Shown: positions 1 through 7,288 of the stretch, piece after piece | Layout: each line of letters begins with the position of its first letter | Position numbering within the stretch: position 1 is the first letter of the stretch | Origin: Flavobacteriales bacterium UBA5939 | Lineage (GTDB): Bacteria > Bacteroidota > Bacteroidia > Flavobacteriales > Schleiferiaceae | Length of the DNA stretch: 20,144 nucleotides | Assembly: GCA_002430755.1 (NCBI GenBank) | Contig: DJCX01000038.1 | Coordinates: forward strand, 1-20,144 | Direction: 5' to 3' | Translations under genes and position numbers: made by a program | Notes under the pieces: model-generated | Told to the model about the DNA's origin: nothing | Database searches by the model: none | Seen by the model: the letters and a program-made list of their open reading frames with translations, nothing else

Positions 1-66
1 GAGAATGATGGTTCAATTCTTGGAACGCGCGTTTCACTCATTTTACCTTTAACGAGCGAAGATTAA
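1..66 (+). CDS. Sensor histidine kinase, C-terminal fragment (partial)
   Basis: Reading frame 1 is open from the window edge to a TAA at 64-66 and encodes 21 residues, ENDGSILGTRVSLILPLTSE followed by D. The pattern G-T-R-V followed by a hydrophobic strand ending in LPL is the usual last beta strand of a HATPase_c domain in Bacteroidota LytS-type (His_kinase) sensors. The gene lies 29 nt upstream of a LytTR response regulator on the same strand, which is the normal order for such a pair. Only the tail is visible, so sensor type and membrane topology cannot be stated. The identification rests on a short motif plus context. Confidence 0.6.
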   Translation, partial: ENDGSILGTRVSLILPLTSED

Positions 67-95
67 ATTGTAGCTTCAAGTAAATCATTACGCCT

Positions 96-824
96 ATGAA
101 CGCATTACTGTTAGACGACGAACAACCTGTTTTGGAAAGCCTCGCTGGGAAGTTAGGCCTGTTCTGTCCCGAGGTGAATGTGGTGGCGCAATGCAACACG
201 GTCGATGAGGCCATTGCCATCTTGGCGGAGGAAACCATAGATGTTCTTTTTCTCGACGTTAATCTCAACGGTGAATCTGGTTTTGACCTCATTGAAAAAT
301 GGGACGGTTCAGCACTCCCTTCATTGATTTTCACTACGGCACACGATGAATTTGCTGTTAAGGCAATCAAGCACGCAGCGCTAGATTACTTGCTCAAGCC
401 TATCGATGCCGAGGAGCTGGTAAAGGCAGTGCGCAAGGCTGGTGAAAAGGTGGGTTCAGAGCGACAAGAAGTCGTAAGCGAGGCGGCGAAAGGGGCGCCT
501 AAAAAATTGGTCATCCCTACTACTGAAGGGATGCATATTTTAAATGTTGAAGATATTGTTCGCTGCGAGAGTAGTTCGAACTATACGACCTTCTACCTTG
601 CCGATAAGACCAGTGTACTGGCGTCAAAAACAATGAAGGAATACGAGACGTTACTTCGACCTGCTGGCTTCGAGCGCGTCCATAAAAGCCATTTGGTGAA
701 TCTTGAAATGATCTCTCGCTACATTAGTGCGGATGGCGGCTACGTATTGCTTAAAGAGGGCTCAACAGTACCTGTGAGTAATCGCAAAAAAGAAATTTTA
801 GTCAGTCACCTTAAACGATTGTAA
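96..824 (+). CDS. LytTR-family response regulator
   Basis: This 242-residue two-component response regulator of the LytR/AgrA type has an N-terminal receiver domain (about 1-115). Its acidic pocket is D7/D8, the phosphoacceptor is D54 in LFLDVNLNG, the switch Thr is at 80/81 and the conserved Lys is K101 in LLKPID. A linker (about 115-136) leads to a LytTR DNA-binding domain (about 137-240) with the typical VEDIVRCESSSNYTTFY strand-turn, the FERVHKSHLVN block and the terminal PVSNRKKE motif. Phosphorylation by the kinase encoded just upstream should drive DNA binding to direct repeats; the target genes are unknown. The stop codon overlaps the next start (TAATG), so the membrane protein behind it is probably translationally coupled and may belong to the same signalling unit. 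Confidence 0.93.
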   Translation: MNALLLDDEQPVLESLAGKLGLFCPEVNVVAQCNTVDEAIAILAEETIDVLFLDVNLNGESGFDLIEKWDGSALPSLIFTTAHDEFAVKAIKHAALDYLLKPIDAEELVKAVRKAGEKVGSERQEVVSEAAKGAPKKLVIPTTEGMHILNVEDIVRCESSSNYTTFYLADKTSVLASKTMKEYETLLRPAGFERVHKSHLVNLEMISRYISADGGYVLLKEGSTVPVSNRKKEILVSHLKRL

Positions 825-1276
825 TGCCCTGGAGGTATGCATTTCTTCACTTCTTTGGCAGCCTAATTTTGGGCAGCGTTGTGATGACATTTTTGTCCTT
901 CGTATTGATCAACGTTTACCAACAGACGCTTCATTTTGACGGTCTCGGCTTGGTCTTCCTCTTAAGCATGCTGTATTCCTTCTTCCTGAGTATTCCTGGG
1001 GTGGGACACTTGAATCTTTATTACAGCAGAAATTTTCAAAGCGAGAACTTTGAGGTCTTCTGGAACCAATTCAAAAGACGATACCTCCTAACACTTCTTG
1101 TCCACGTTGTAGGACTGCTAGTACTTATTTTAGCTGTTTTCGGATTTAGTTACCCGGCATTCACACTTACGAATGCGCTTACGGTACTTCCTTGGATATT
1201 GATGATGGTATTTAGCTACGGCCTAAGTGGCTGGCTCATCATTCGAGCGCTGAAGGAGAAGCTTCTAAAAGCTTGA
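824..1276 (+). CDS. Small four-helix integral membrane protein, unknown function
   Basis: This 150-residue protein is not recognised as a named family. Hydrophobic segments lie at about 6-30, 40-65, 85-108 and 115-143, suggesting four transmembrane helices. A basic loop (FKRRYLLT) follows helix 2, and the C-terminus is short and Lys-rich (LKEKLLKA). No catalytic motif is visible. Its ATG shares one base with the response regulator stop codon, so co-expression with that two-component pair is very likely. It could be a sensor accessory or an output gene of the pair, but this is inference from position only. Its stop codon directly abuts the purE stop codon on the opposite strand. Confidence 0.75.
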   Translation: MPWRYAFLHFFGSLILGSVVMTFLSFVLINVYQQTLHFDGLGLVFLLSMLYSFFLSIPGVGHLNLYYSRNFQSENFEVFWNQFKRRYLLTLLVHVVGLLVLILAVFGFSYPAFTLTNALTVLPWILMMVFSYGLSGWLIIRALKEKLLKA

Positions 1277-1768
1277 TTATTTCGAGTACTTCGCCTTTAC
1301 TTCCTCTGCACCTTTTAAGACTTTGGCTTTGAGGCCTTCTTTGTAGTCGATCACACGTTGCAATACCGCTCCATCCGAAGAACCTACAATCTGTGCAGCA
1401 AGGATACCTGCGTTCTTTGCACCATCTAGTGCTACCGTAGCTACAGGAACGCCGCCGGGCATTTGAAGAATAGAAAGTACACTGTCCCATCCGTCAATAG
1501 AATTTGAACTGTGTACGGGAACACCTATTACTGGAAGCGGGCTTACTGAAGCTACCATGCCTGGAAGATGTGCTGCGCCACCGGCGCCGGCAATGATCGC
1601 TTTAATGCCTCTTTTGTGTGCGTTTTGACCGTAATCCATAAGCTTTTCAGGCGTGCGGTGGGCACTGACGATATCAACTTCATAGGCGAGGCCTAGTTCG
1701 TCCAATACGTCGATAGCTTGTTGCATAACTGGCAGGTCTGAAGTGCTGCCCATAATGATTCCGATCAT
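1277..1768 (-). CDS. purE: N5-carboxyaminoimidazole ribonucleotide mutase PurE
   Basis: Class I PurE (163 residues, the usual length) converts N5-CAIR to CAIR in de novo purine synthesis, working with PurK in the cytoplasm. The sequence has the N-terminal phosphate-binding loop GSTSDLPVM (7-15), the SAHRTP block with the catalytic His at 37 (33-40 region), and GAGGAAHLPGM at 61-71 that lines the active site. Presence of purK immediately upstream (2-nt gap) identifies it as the mutase rather than a class II AIR carboxylase. It is the last gene of the minus-strand set. No clear rho-independent terminator is seen beyond the stop codon, which abuts the converging + strand gene. Confidence 0.97.
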   Translation of the reverse strand: MIGIIMGSTSDLPVMQQAIDVLDELGLAYEVDIVSAHRTPEKLMDYGQNAHKRGIKAIIAGAGGAAHLPGMVASVSPLPVIGVPVHSSNSIDGWDSVLSILQMPGGVPVATVALDGAKNAGILAAQIVGSSDGAVLQRVIDYKEGLKAKVLKGAEEVKAKYSK

Positions 1769-1770
1769 GA

Positions 1771-2925
1771 CTATTTGCTTTTGACCAATATACTATTCTT
1801 TGCCCACTCGGCGCGCTTGCGGGCTTCATCTCTATCTTTTGCCACTACCGTGACGTGTCCCATTTTGCGGAAGGGACGGGTTTGTGCCTTTCCGTAAATG
1901 TGAATGTTTACTCCAGGTTCTCCGAGCAATTCGTCGTACCCCTGGTAGACCACATCACCGCTGTATCCTTCCGCACCTACTAGGTTTGCCATTACTCCTG
2001 CTGCCTTTAGTTCGGTCAAACCTAGAGGTAGGTCTAGGACGGCGCGAACGTGCTGTTCGAATTGGCTCGTATAACAAGCCTCAATGGTATGGTGTCCGCT
2101 ATTGTGCGGTCGCGGGGCTACTTCATTTACCAAGATCTCTCCGTCGGCAGTGACGAACAACTCAACTGCGAGTAGTCCGCAGATATCGTAGGCTTCCGCA
2201 GTACGGATGGCAATCTCTTCTGCTTTGTGCTGCATCTTTTGGGAGAGAATAGATGGGCAGAGTACATACTCTACTTGGTTCGCCGTAGGGTGGAATTCTT
2301 GATCTGCGACAGGGAAGGTCTTCACCTCGCCACTTTCGTTGCGGGCGACAATCACACTTACTTCTAGTTCAAAGTCCACAAATGCTTCGAGCATGCCCGG
2401 AGCATCGGGAATGTTCTGAACATCTTCTTCGCTGCGGCAAACTACTACGCCAAAACCATCATAACCACCGGTGGCTGCTTTCCATACAAAGGGAATGGGC
2501 CAACGCTCTCGGGCGGCTTCGAATTCGGCCTTGCCCGAGACCATCTCAAAACGTGAGGTGGGGATGTTGTGGTCGGCGTAGAATTGTTTTTGCATGGTCT
2601 TGTCCTGGATGAGCTCGAGGCTATCAGGATTTGGGTGCACTTTTTTACCCTGTGCACGAAGGTCTCTCAATGCCTGAACATTTACGGCTTCAATCTCAAT
2701 ACACACGGTATCACAATCGGCAGCAAATGCCATGACGGTGTCGTAATCTTGAAGTGAGCCTACTTGGAATTCGTTGGCGCCATATTGCGCAGGTGCTTCA
2801 GGAGAAGGATCTAGGACTTTCGTACGGATGTCAAATTTGCGAGTGGAGTAGAGCATCATTTTGCCCAATTGGCCACCGCCCAATATTCCCAATTTGTAAT
2901 CCGTAGAGAAAATATCCTTTGCCAT
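1771..2925 (-). CDS. purK: N5-carboxyaminoimidazole ribonucleotide synthase PurK
   Basis: This ATP-grasp enzyme converts AIR, bicarbonate and ATP to N5-CAIR, the substrate of PurE. The ATG at 2925 gives 384 residues. A TTG seven codons upstream is also in frame, but it falls inside a candidate promoter -7 element, so the ATG is preferred. Visible landmarks are the N-terminal GGGQLGKMM loop (16-24), the ATP-grasp glycine loop ATGGYDGFG (about 151-159), the FVDFELEVSVIVAR strand and the metal/substrate block NEVAPRPHNSGHHT, which is diagnostic for PurK. It lies 48 nt after the SprT-like gene and 2 nt before purE. It may be read both from the SprT operon and from its own promoter. Confidence 0.97.
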   Translation of the reverse strand: MAKDIFSTDYKLGILGGGQLGKMMLYSTRKFDIRTKVLDPSPEAPAQYGANEFQVGSLQDYDTVMAFAADCDTVCIEIEAVNVQALRDLRAQGKKVHPNPDSLELIQDKTMQKQFYADHNIPTSRFEMVSGKAEFEAARERWPIPFVWKAATGGYDGFGVVVCRSEEDVQNIPDAPGMLEAFVDFELEVSVIVARNESGEVKTFPVADQEFHPTANQVEYVLCPSILSQKMQHKAEEIAIRTAEAYDICGLLAVELFVTADGEILVNEVAPRPHNSGHHTIEACYTSQFEQHVRAVLDLPLGLTELKAAGVMANLVGAEGYSGDVVYQGYDELLGEPGVNIHIYGKAQTRPFRKMGHVTVVAKDRDEARKRAEWAKNSILVKSK

Positions 2926-2943
2926 GAATGCCCTTGTTTTGCG

Positions 2944-2951
2944 CAAAGGTA
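2944..2951 (-). promoter_or_regulatory. Candidate -7 element for purK
   Basis: The minus strand reads TACCTTTG, an exact match to the Bacteroidota -7 consensus TAnnTTTG, 18 nt upstream of the purK ATG and inside the 48-nt gap after the SprT-like gene. No TTG/TTTG -33 element is seen at the expected distance, so this is a half-site match and may be weak or fortuitous. Confidence 0.35.
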
Positions 2952-2973
2952 CTATTTGCTAGAGGAATGCGCC

Positions 2974-3576
2974 TTATTCTGTAACGTTGACTTGAGCGAC
3001 CAGTGGAATGGTGTATTGCTTTTTTGATCCAAGCTCTTCTACCAGCGCTCTGGTTCTTCGCTTTTCGAGCTTCTTAAAGCGACGGCCTTTAAAGGTGAAT
3101 ACAGCACCTGGTTTTAGGTCTCCCAGTAGTAAAATATGTTCATCGCTATCGAGTTGAAGCACGACCTTTTGCAACTGTGGGTCGCCACCGACGGCGCTCT
3201 TAGGTCTTGCGGCATGATTTAAGATTGCAGAGCGGTACTCCTTAGGGAAATCACATTGTTCCGCCATCTCTAGAAGCATTTGGCCGAACATAGTTTTCCA
3301 TTCTACACCGTGAGGGGCAGCTTTTCGTCCGTAAGCATTCCAGACCTTAAGATGTGCGATTTCGTGGACCAGCGTCGTTAAGAATTGGTATTTGCCGAGG
3401 TTACTGTTCAATGTGATTTTAGCTCTGGCTCCCTTTCTTGGGGGACGAAAATCGCCAAGCTTCGTCGCTCGAGGTTTATGAACGGCCAAATCAAAAGCTT
3501 CGTCTTTGAGCCATTTGTCAAGGAGGGGCAGCACTTCAGCCGAAGGCAAATAGGGCAAAAGCGGCGCTAAATTCAT
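2974..3576 (-). CDS. SprT-like zinc metallopeptidase domain protein
   Basis: This 200-residue protein has a SprT-like domain. The zinc site HEIAH lies at 71-75 (His ligands 71 and 75, catalytic Glu 72), and a following PHGVEWK gives the third His at 89, the SprT arrangement. The C-terminal part (about 120-200) is basic and beta-rich (KGRRFKKLEKRRTR). It lacks the CxxC zinc ribbon seen in many SprT and SPRTN proteins. Eukaryotic relatives cut DNA-protein crosslinks; the bacterial role is not established, so substrate and pathway are inference. No signal peptide is seen, so it is probably cytoplasmic. The start codon shares one base with the stop of a 39-codon lipoprotein gene upstream (TAATG), and purK follows after 48 nt. 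Confidence 0.88.
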   Translation of the reverse strand: MNLAPLLPYLPSAEVLPLLDKWLKDEAFDLAVHKPRATKLGDFRPPRKGARAKITLNSNLGKYQFLTTLVHEIAHLKVWNAYGRKAAPHGVEWKTMFGQMLLEMAEQCDFPKEYRSAILNHAARPKSAVGGDPQLQKVVLQLDSDEHILLLGDLKPGAVFTFKGRRFKKLEKRRTRALVEELGSKKQYTIPLVAQVNVTE

Positions 3577-3695
3577 TAACCTACTTGCGTTGTTTGGGTC
3601 GACGAGAAGGATGGGCAGTCGCAGTCCTTAGCTGTTCCGCAGCTGCTTAGCGCGAGTGCAAGAAGTACAATAGAAATAGTGGCAATTCTCTTCAT
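3576..3695 (-). CDS. Small lipoprotein (39 aa) with a C-x-C-P motif
   Basis: This short frame encodes 39 residues: a basic start (MKR), a hydrophobic stretch (4-16) and the lipobox ALSSC with the lipidated Cys at 19. A mature part of about 21 residues follows, containing DCDCPSF (24-30) and a Ser/Thr/Gln-rich end. The intact signal peptide and lipobox argue for a real gene, as does the one-base TAATG overlap with the SprT-like gene. A partial -7 match (TTTCTTTG, + coordinates 3715-3722) lies 19 nt upstream of the ATG, so this gene may head the SprT-purK-purE set. Function unknown. The protein is predicted to be anchored in the inner or outer membrane. Confidence 0.75.
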   Translation of the reverse strand: MKRIATISIVLLALALSSCGTAKDCDCPSFSSTQTTQVG

Positions 3696-3737
3696 AACAT
3701 AGGAGTTTGTCCTTCAAAGAAACTGTAAATTAGCCAT

Positions 3738-4490
3738 ATGATCACGAACTTTTTCGAAGGAATTGGTGCCTACGGCGTTTTAATGACGAAAGTATTTCGA
3801 CGTCCAGACCGTTGGAAGCTTTTCTACCGTTCCACAATTAAGGAAATTCAGCTTCTCGGCATAGATTCCATTGGTATCGTTGTGATTCTGTCAGTCTTTA
3901 TGGGGGCTATTGTCACCATTCAAACGGCTTTTCAATTGAGCGATGATCCCCTGATCCCAACCTACTACATTGCGATGGCCACTAGAGAATCCATTACACT
4001 GGAATTTAGTCCAACAGTGGTAAGCTTAATTCTTGCGGGGAAAGTAGGTTCAAATATTGCTTCGAGTCTTGGAACCATGCGTGTTTCTGAGCAGATAGAT
4101 GCTTTGGAAGTAATGGGAGTAAATAGCGCTAGCTATCTCATTCTACCTAAAATAGTCGCCCAATTGTTCTTCAATCCTTTACTGATCTTGATGTCCATGT
4201 TCCTCGGCTTATGGGGCGGTGCAATGGCCGGTGATCTTCTCGGTCTTATTGCCTTCCAAGAAAGTATTAGTGGGTACCAATTGGAGTTTATTGTATTCGA
4301 AAATATCATCTACGGTTTGATTAAATCCGTGGTTTATGCCTTTATAATTGGATCCGTTAGTGCCTATTGTGGGTATACTGTGAAAGGCGGTGCCGTTGAG
4401 GTAGGTGTGGCAAGTACAAACGCTGTTGTACGGTCTTGTTTAGCGATCATCCTATCTAATTATGTCTTAACTGATTTATTGCTCAACTAA
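3738..4490 (+). CDS. mlaE: MlaE-type ABC transporter permease
   Basis: This 250-residue MlaE/YrbE-family permease forms the membrane-embedded half of an MCE-type phospholipid transporter between inner and outer membranes. Family features visible are the amphipathic N-terminal interfacial region (about 1-45), the first long hydrophobic segment GIVVILSVFMGAIVTIQTAF (about 47-66), the conserved core around LAGKVGSNIASSLGTMRVSEQIDALEVMG (residues about 100-130) that contacts the ATPase, and several further TM segments up to the C-terminus. Its stop codon overlaps the ATPase start (TAATG). The substrate is inferred to be phospholipid from the family. No gene for the MCE-domain subunit (mlaD) follows in this cluster. 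Confidence 0.93.
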   Translation: MITNFFEGIGAYGVLMTKVFRRPDRWKLFYRSTIKEIQLLGIDSIGIVVILSVFMGAIVTIQTAFQLSDDPLIPTYYIAMATRESITLEFSPTVVSLILAGKVGSNIASSLGTMRVSEQIDALEVMGVNSASYLILPKIVAQLFFNPLLILMSMFLGLWGGAMAGDLLGLIAFQESISGYQLEFIVFENIIYGLIKSVVYAFIIGSVSAYCGYTVKGGAVEVGVASTNAVVRSCLAIILSNYVLTDLLLN

Positions 4491-5245
4491 TGATTCAAGC
4501 GAAAGGCATACACAAGAGCTTCGGTAGCAACGACGTCCTTAAAGGCGTTGATGTTGACTTTCATCAAGGCGAGACCAATCTTATCATTGGTCGCTCAGGT
4601 TCCGGAAAAACGGTGTTTCTGAAAACCATTTTAGGCTTACATGAGCCCGATCAGGGAGAGATCTTATACGATGGCGAGGTTCTGGGTGAAATGTCCAAGC
4701 AACGCTTCAAGAGGCTTCGTCAAGAGATAGGAATGGTTTTTCAAGGTGGTGCCTTGTTCGATAGTATGACGGTGGCGCAAAACATCCGCTTTCCGCTGGA
4801 AATGTTCTCTACGATGACCGAGCATGAGATGGATCAGCGCGTCAAATTTGTCATGGATCGCGTTCGTTTAGAAGGAGCAGATACAAAGTTTCCTAGTGAG
4901 ATCTCTGGCGGTATGCAAAAGCGGGTGAGTATCGCGCGTGCGATTTCGATGAGTCCGAAGTACCTTTTTTGTGATGAGCCTAATTCTGGCCTAGACCCGG
5001 AGACAGCCATAGTGATAGATCAGCTCATTCATGAGATTACACACGAGTTTGGTATGACAACCATTGTGAATACCCACGATATGAACTCTGTCCTTGAGAT
5101 TGGCGATCATGTCGTTTTCATGAAAGAAGGTCATAAGGTTTGGGAAGGGAACAGCTCTCAGGTTCTGAAATCTACCAATGCGGATGTTGAAGAATACGTC
5201 TTCAAATCGAAACTCTTCAAGCAGGTCCGTCAAGCCCTGCGTTAA
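4490..5245 (+). CDS. mlaF: MlaF-type ABC transporter ATP-binding protein
   Basis: This 251-residue ABC ATPase pairs with the MlaE permease encoded just upstream. Motifs in order are Walker A GRSGSGKT (34-41), Q-loop Gln 85 in GMVFQGGALF, signature SGGMQKR (139-145), Walker B YLFCDEP with D162/E163, D-loop GLDP and H-loop His 196 in NTHD. The GGALFDSMTV stretch after the Q-loop is typical of the MlaF/Ttg2A subfamily. The C-terminal tail (about 235-251) is in the position used by MlaF proteins for contacts with partner subunits. The protein should power lipid movement at the cytoplasmic face of the inner membrane. One-base overlap with mlaE implies equimolar, coupled translation. Confidence 0.94.
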   Translation: MIQAKGIHKSFGSNDVLKGVDVDFHQGETNLIIGRSGSGKTVFLKTILGLHEPDQGEILYDGEVLGEMSKQRFKRLRQEIGMVFQGGALFDSMTVAQNIRFPLEMFSTMTEHEMDQRVKFVMDRVRLEGADTKFPSEISGGMQKRVSIARAISMSPKYLFCDEPNSGLDPETAIVIDQLIHEITHEFGMTTIVNTHDMNSVLEIGDHVVFMKEGHKVWEGNSSQVLKSTNADVEEYVFKSKLFKQVRQALR

Positions 5246-5262
5246 ATGCAATTTTAAGACAT

Positions 5263-5291
5263 AAAAAAACCGGGACGCTTGCGCGCCCCGG
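5263..5291 (-). terminator. Rho-independent terminator of the type IX cargo gene
   Basis: The arms at 5270-5278 and 5283-5291 form a 9-bp GC-rich stem (G:U wobble on the minus strand) with a 4-nt loop. On the minus strand it is followed by seven T (5263-5269), a strong terminator for the gene ending at 5321. On the + strand the same hairpin has one A-C mismatch and no immediate T run, so it would stop mlaF transcripts less well. Confidence 0.85.
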
Positions 5292-5320
5292 CTGGGTATT
5301 TTGTGTTGAGCAAGTAAGGA

Positions 5321-6592
5321 TTACTTGATCGTGATGCGCTCTACAGTGTTCACGCCTTCGCCTTCTACTGAAAGGATGTACATCCCTTTAGCGTTATTGC
5401 TTAGGTCGATTACTTTGCGCTCGCCAGCTACGAAGTTTTCGTTAGCAGCGTATACTACTTGACCTAGTACGTCAACTACAGTAACTGTAGCATCAGTAGT
5501 CGCATCTAGCTCTACATTAACCGCACCGTTAGATGGGTTAGGGAAGATTGATACTGACGTCAAATCTGCATCTTCGATACCAATAGTTGAAGTACCTGAA
5601 GCAGTTACAGAAATCAAGTGTGAGTAGCTCATGTTAATGCTCGTCTGGTCGTTTCTCCAAGCAGAAGTACCTGACCATGCAGCATAACGTGTGTCATTAA
5701 ACAAGAAGTTCGAACAGTTCGTAGAAGTACTGTCGTAATCCTGGATAAAGTAACCTTGAGGAGCTGAAGTGTTTCCTTCTCTGTAGTAGTAGAAGTAGAA
5801 CGGGTTGATATCACCAGTGTTGTTTGAGTAGTCGATAGTATCTGACGTAGAAGCGCCACCTGGCAAGTACTCAATGAAGATACCCAACAACTCGTCGCCC
5901 ATCATTGATAGACCACCGTTTGGTACTTCAACACCTACAACTGCAACACCACTATCTGCAGTGCTCAATGTGTAGTCAATCACAGTCGTGTTCGTTGCAC
6001 TTACACCACCAGCGTTACCGTCAGAAGAGCTACCCGCGTACGCCATAGTCTTCGCAGTTGGTTGTACTGTTGGATCTAGAGCCGCCCAAGTACCTGCGTT
6101 GTACTGAACACCTGAGAAAGGTGAAGAGAAACCGTTCGCACCTTTGAAGATGGTAAAGCGAATTTTATCGGTATTGCTACCGTCGAAGATATCGTAACCA
6201 CCAATCACGTAAAGTGAATCAATGTTTACTTGATCTGTTTCATTGAACTCGTTATCGCCCCAACCGTAGTAGTTGAAATCGTAAAGAGCACCAACCGCGT
6301 GGTTGAAAGAGTAACCAGGAGTACCGTCAGAATAAACGATAACAGTCGTAGAATCAGGTGTAGTTGTGATTGCACCTAATGCCATATCCGAGCTGTAGAA
6401 CTGGTACAAGAAGTCAGTGTAGTCGTAGTTGTTATCTACAGCACCGCCTCTCTTGAGGATAATGTCCTCAATTTTTTCTTTAGCAGCAGCATCAGGAGTG
6501 ATTTCAGCTTTCATCAATTTGTTTGTCGCAGCGTCCTGCGCGAAAGCGTTCAATCCAAATGCAACAGCAGCAAGGAGTAAAACTTTTTTCAT
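5321..6592 (-). CDS. Secreted protein with type IX secretion sorting domain
   Basis: The protein has 423 residues. A Sec signal peptide (MKKVLLLAAVAFGLNAFA, cleavage likely before Q19/D20) is followed by a Tyr/Asp/Asn/Thr-rich beta-type region (about 45-340). The C-terminal Por_Sor_Tail type A sorting domain (about 345-423) has the hallmark SIFPNPSNG (348-356), the DVLGQVV turn, GMYILSVEG and the terminal basic RITIK. Such proteins cross the outer membrane through the type IX system and are usually anchored on the cell surface or released. The central region shows no catalytic motif or repeat that I recognise, so the function is unknown (surface, adhesive or binding role possible). It has its own terminator, and a 50-nt gap separates it from the methyltransferase upstream. 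That gap contains only a weak -7-like TATCTTGG, so promoter evidence is thin. Confidence 0.88.
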   Translation of the reverse strand: MKKVLLLAAVAFGLNAFAQDAATNKLMKAEITPDAAAKEKIEDIILKRGGAVDNNYDYTDFLYQFYSSDMALGAITTTPDSTTVIVYSDGTPGYSFNHAVGALYDFNYYGWGDNEFNETDQVNIDSLYVIGGYDIFDGSNTDKIRFTIFKGANGFSSPFSGVQYNAGTWAALDPTVQPTAKTMAYAGSSSDGNAGGVSATNTTVIDYTLSTADSGVAVVGVEVPNGGLSMMGDELLGIFIEYLPGGASTSDTIDYSNNTGDINPFYFYYYREGNTSAPQGYFIQDYDSTSTNCSNFLFNDTRYAAWSGTSAWRNDQTSINMSYSHLISVTASGTSTIGIEDADLTSVSIFPNPSNGAVNVELDATTDATVTVVDVLGQVVYAANENFVAGERKVIDLSNNAKGMYILSVEGEGVNTVERITIK

Positions 6593-6642
6593 AATAGATC
6601 TTTAAATGAATTGAGCTTCCAAGATAGGAAAACATCGCATAA

Positions 6643-7284
6643 CTAGCGCTTGCGAACCATCATAATTCCATCGCGAACACTGAGAATGACTTGTTCGACT
6701 CTGTGGTCATTAGCGATGTGCGCGTTCAACTGTAAAATGGCTTTGGTGTCTTTGTCGTTTGGCGCGACCTCTTCAACGACCTTCCCAGACCATAAAATAT
6801 TGTCAACTAGCATGATGCCGCCGCTTGGCATTTGTGGTACGAGCAGCTCATAATAGTCTAAGAGACCGCGCTTGTCTGCATCGAGGAAGATGAAATCCCA
6901 AGGACGTTGGAGCACCTTGAGCACATCGCCAGCCGGACCAAGGTGCAATTTCATTTGCTTAAAACGAGGGTTTTTCTGCCAATATTTGAGAATTATAGAC
7001 TCTAGCTCCTCGTTGATTTCAACGGCGTGAAACTCCCCATCTGCGGCTAGTCCTTCGACAAGGTAATGAGATGCATAGCCTGTAAAAGTGCCAACCTCAA
7101 GAATGTATTTTGGTTGTGCCATGCACGAGAACATCTTAAGAATTTGACCTTGTACATGACCGCTCAACATACGCGGCATCACTACTTTGACCCAAGTCTC
7201 ACGTTCTAATTCGTTCAAAAACTCGGGCGCCTCTGTGGTATGCTTGGAGATGTAGTTGTGTAAGTCGTCGCTTAAAAATTCCAT
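6643..7284 (-). CDS. Class I SAM-dependent O-methyltransferase (caffeoyl-CoA OMT-like)
   Basis: This 213-residue protein belongs to the Methyltransf_3 family. SAM-binding motif I is ILEVGTFTGYAS (61-72), preceded by a helix with QGQILKMF. The acidic E in HAVEINEE (about 89) would bind the ribose. The divalent-metal site is built by D135/D137 in FIFLDADK and D161-N162 in MLVDNILWSGKV, exactly the family pattern. No export signal is seen, so it is cytoplasmic. The substrate is unknown: relatives methylate catechols and a range of small phenolics. It is the last gene of the eight-gene minus-strand cluster, 4 nt after an M16 peptidase, and no terminator hairpin is apparent right after its stop. 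Confidence 0.92.
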   Translation of the reverse strand: MEFLSDDLHNYISKHTTEAPEFLNELERETWVKVVMPRMLSGHVQGQILKMFSCMAQPKYILEVGTFTGYASHYLVEGLAADGEFHAVEINEELESIILKYWQKNPRFKQMKLHLGPAGDVLKVLQRPWDFIFLDADKRGLLDYYELLVPQMPSGGIMLVDNILWSGKVVEEVAPNDKDTKAILQLNAHIANDHRVEQVILSVRDGIMMVRKR

Positions 7285-7288
7285 GGCA

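Noticed and set aside
1259..1274. AAGCTT-ctaa-AAGCTT inverted repeat at the convergent junction
   Set aside because: Only a 6-bp stem with no U tract on either strand and inside coding sequence; too weak to call a terminator.
3706..3733. TTTG and TAAATTAG as a promoter for mlaE
   Set aside because: The spacer is 16 nt, the -7 has a mismatch and lies 4 nt from the ATG; not strong enough to list.
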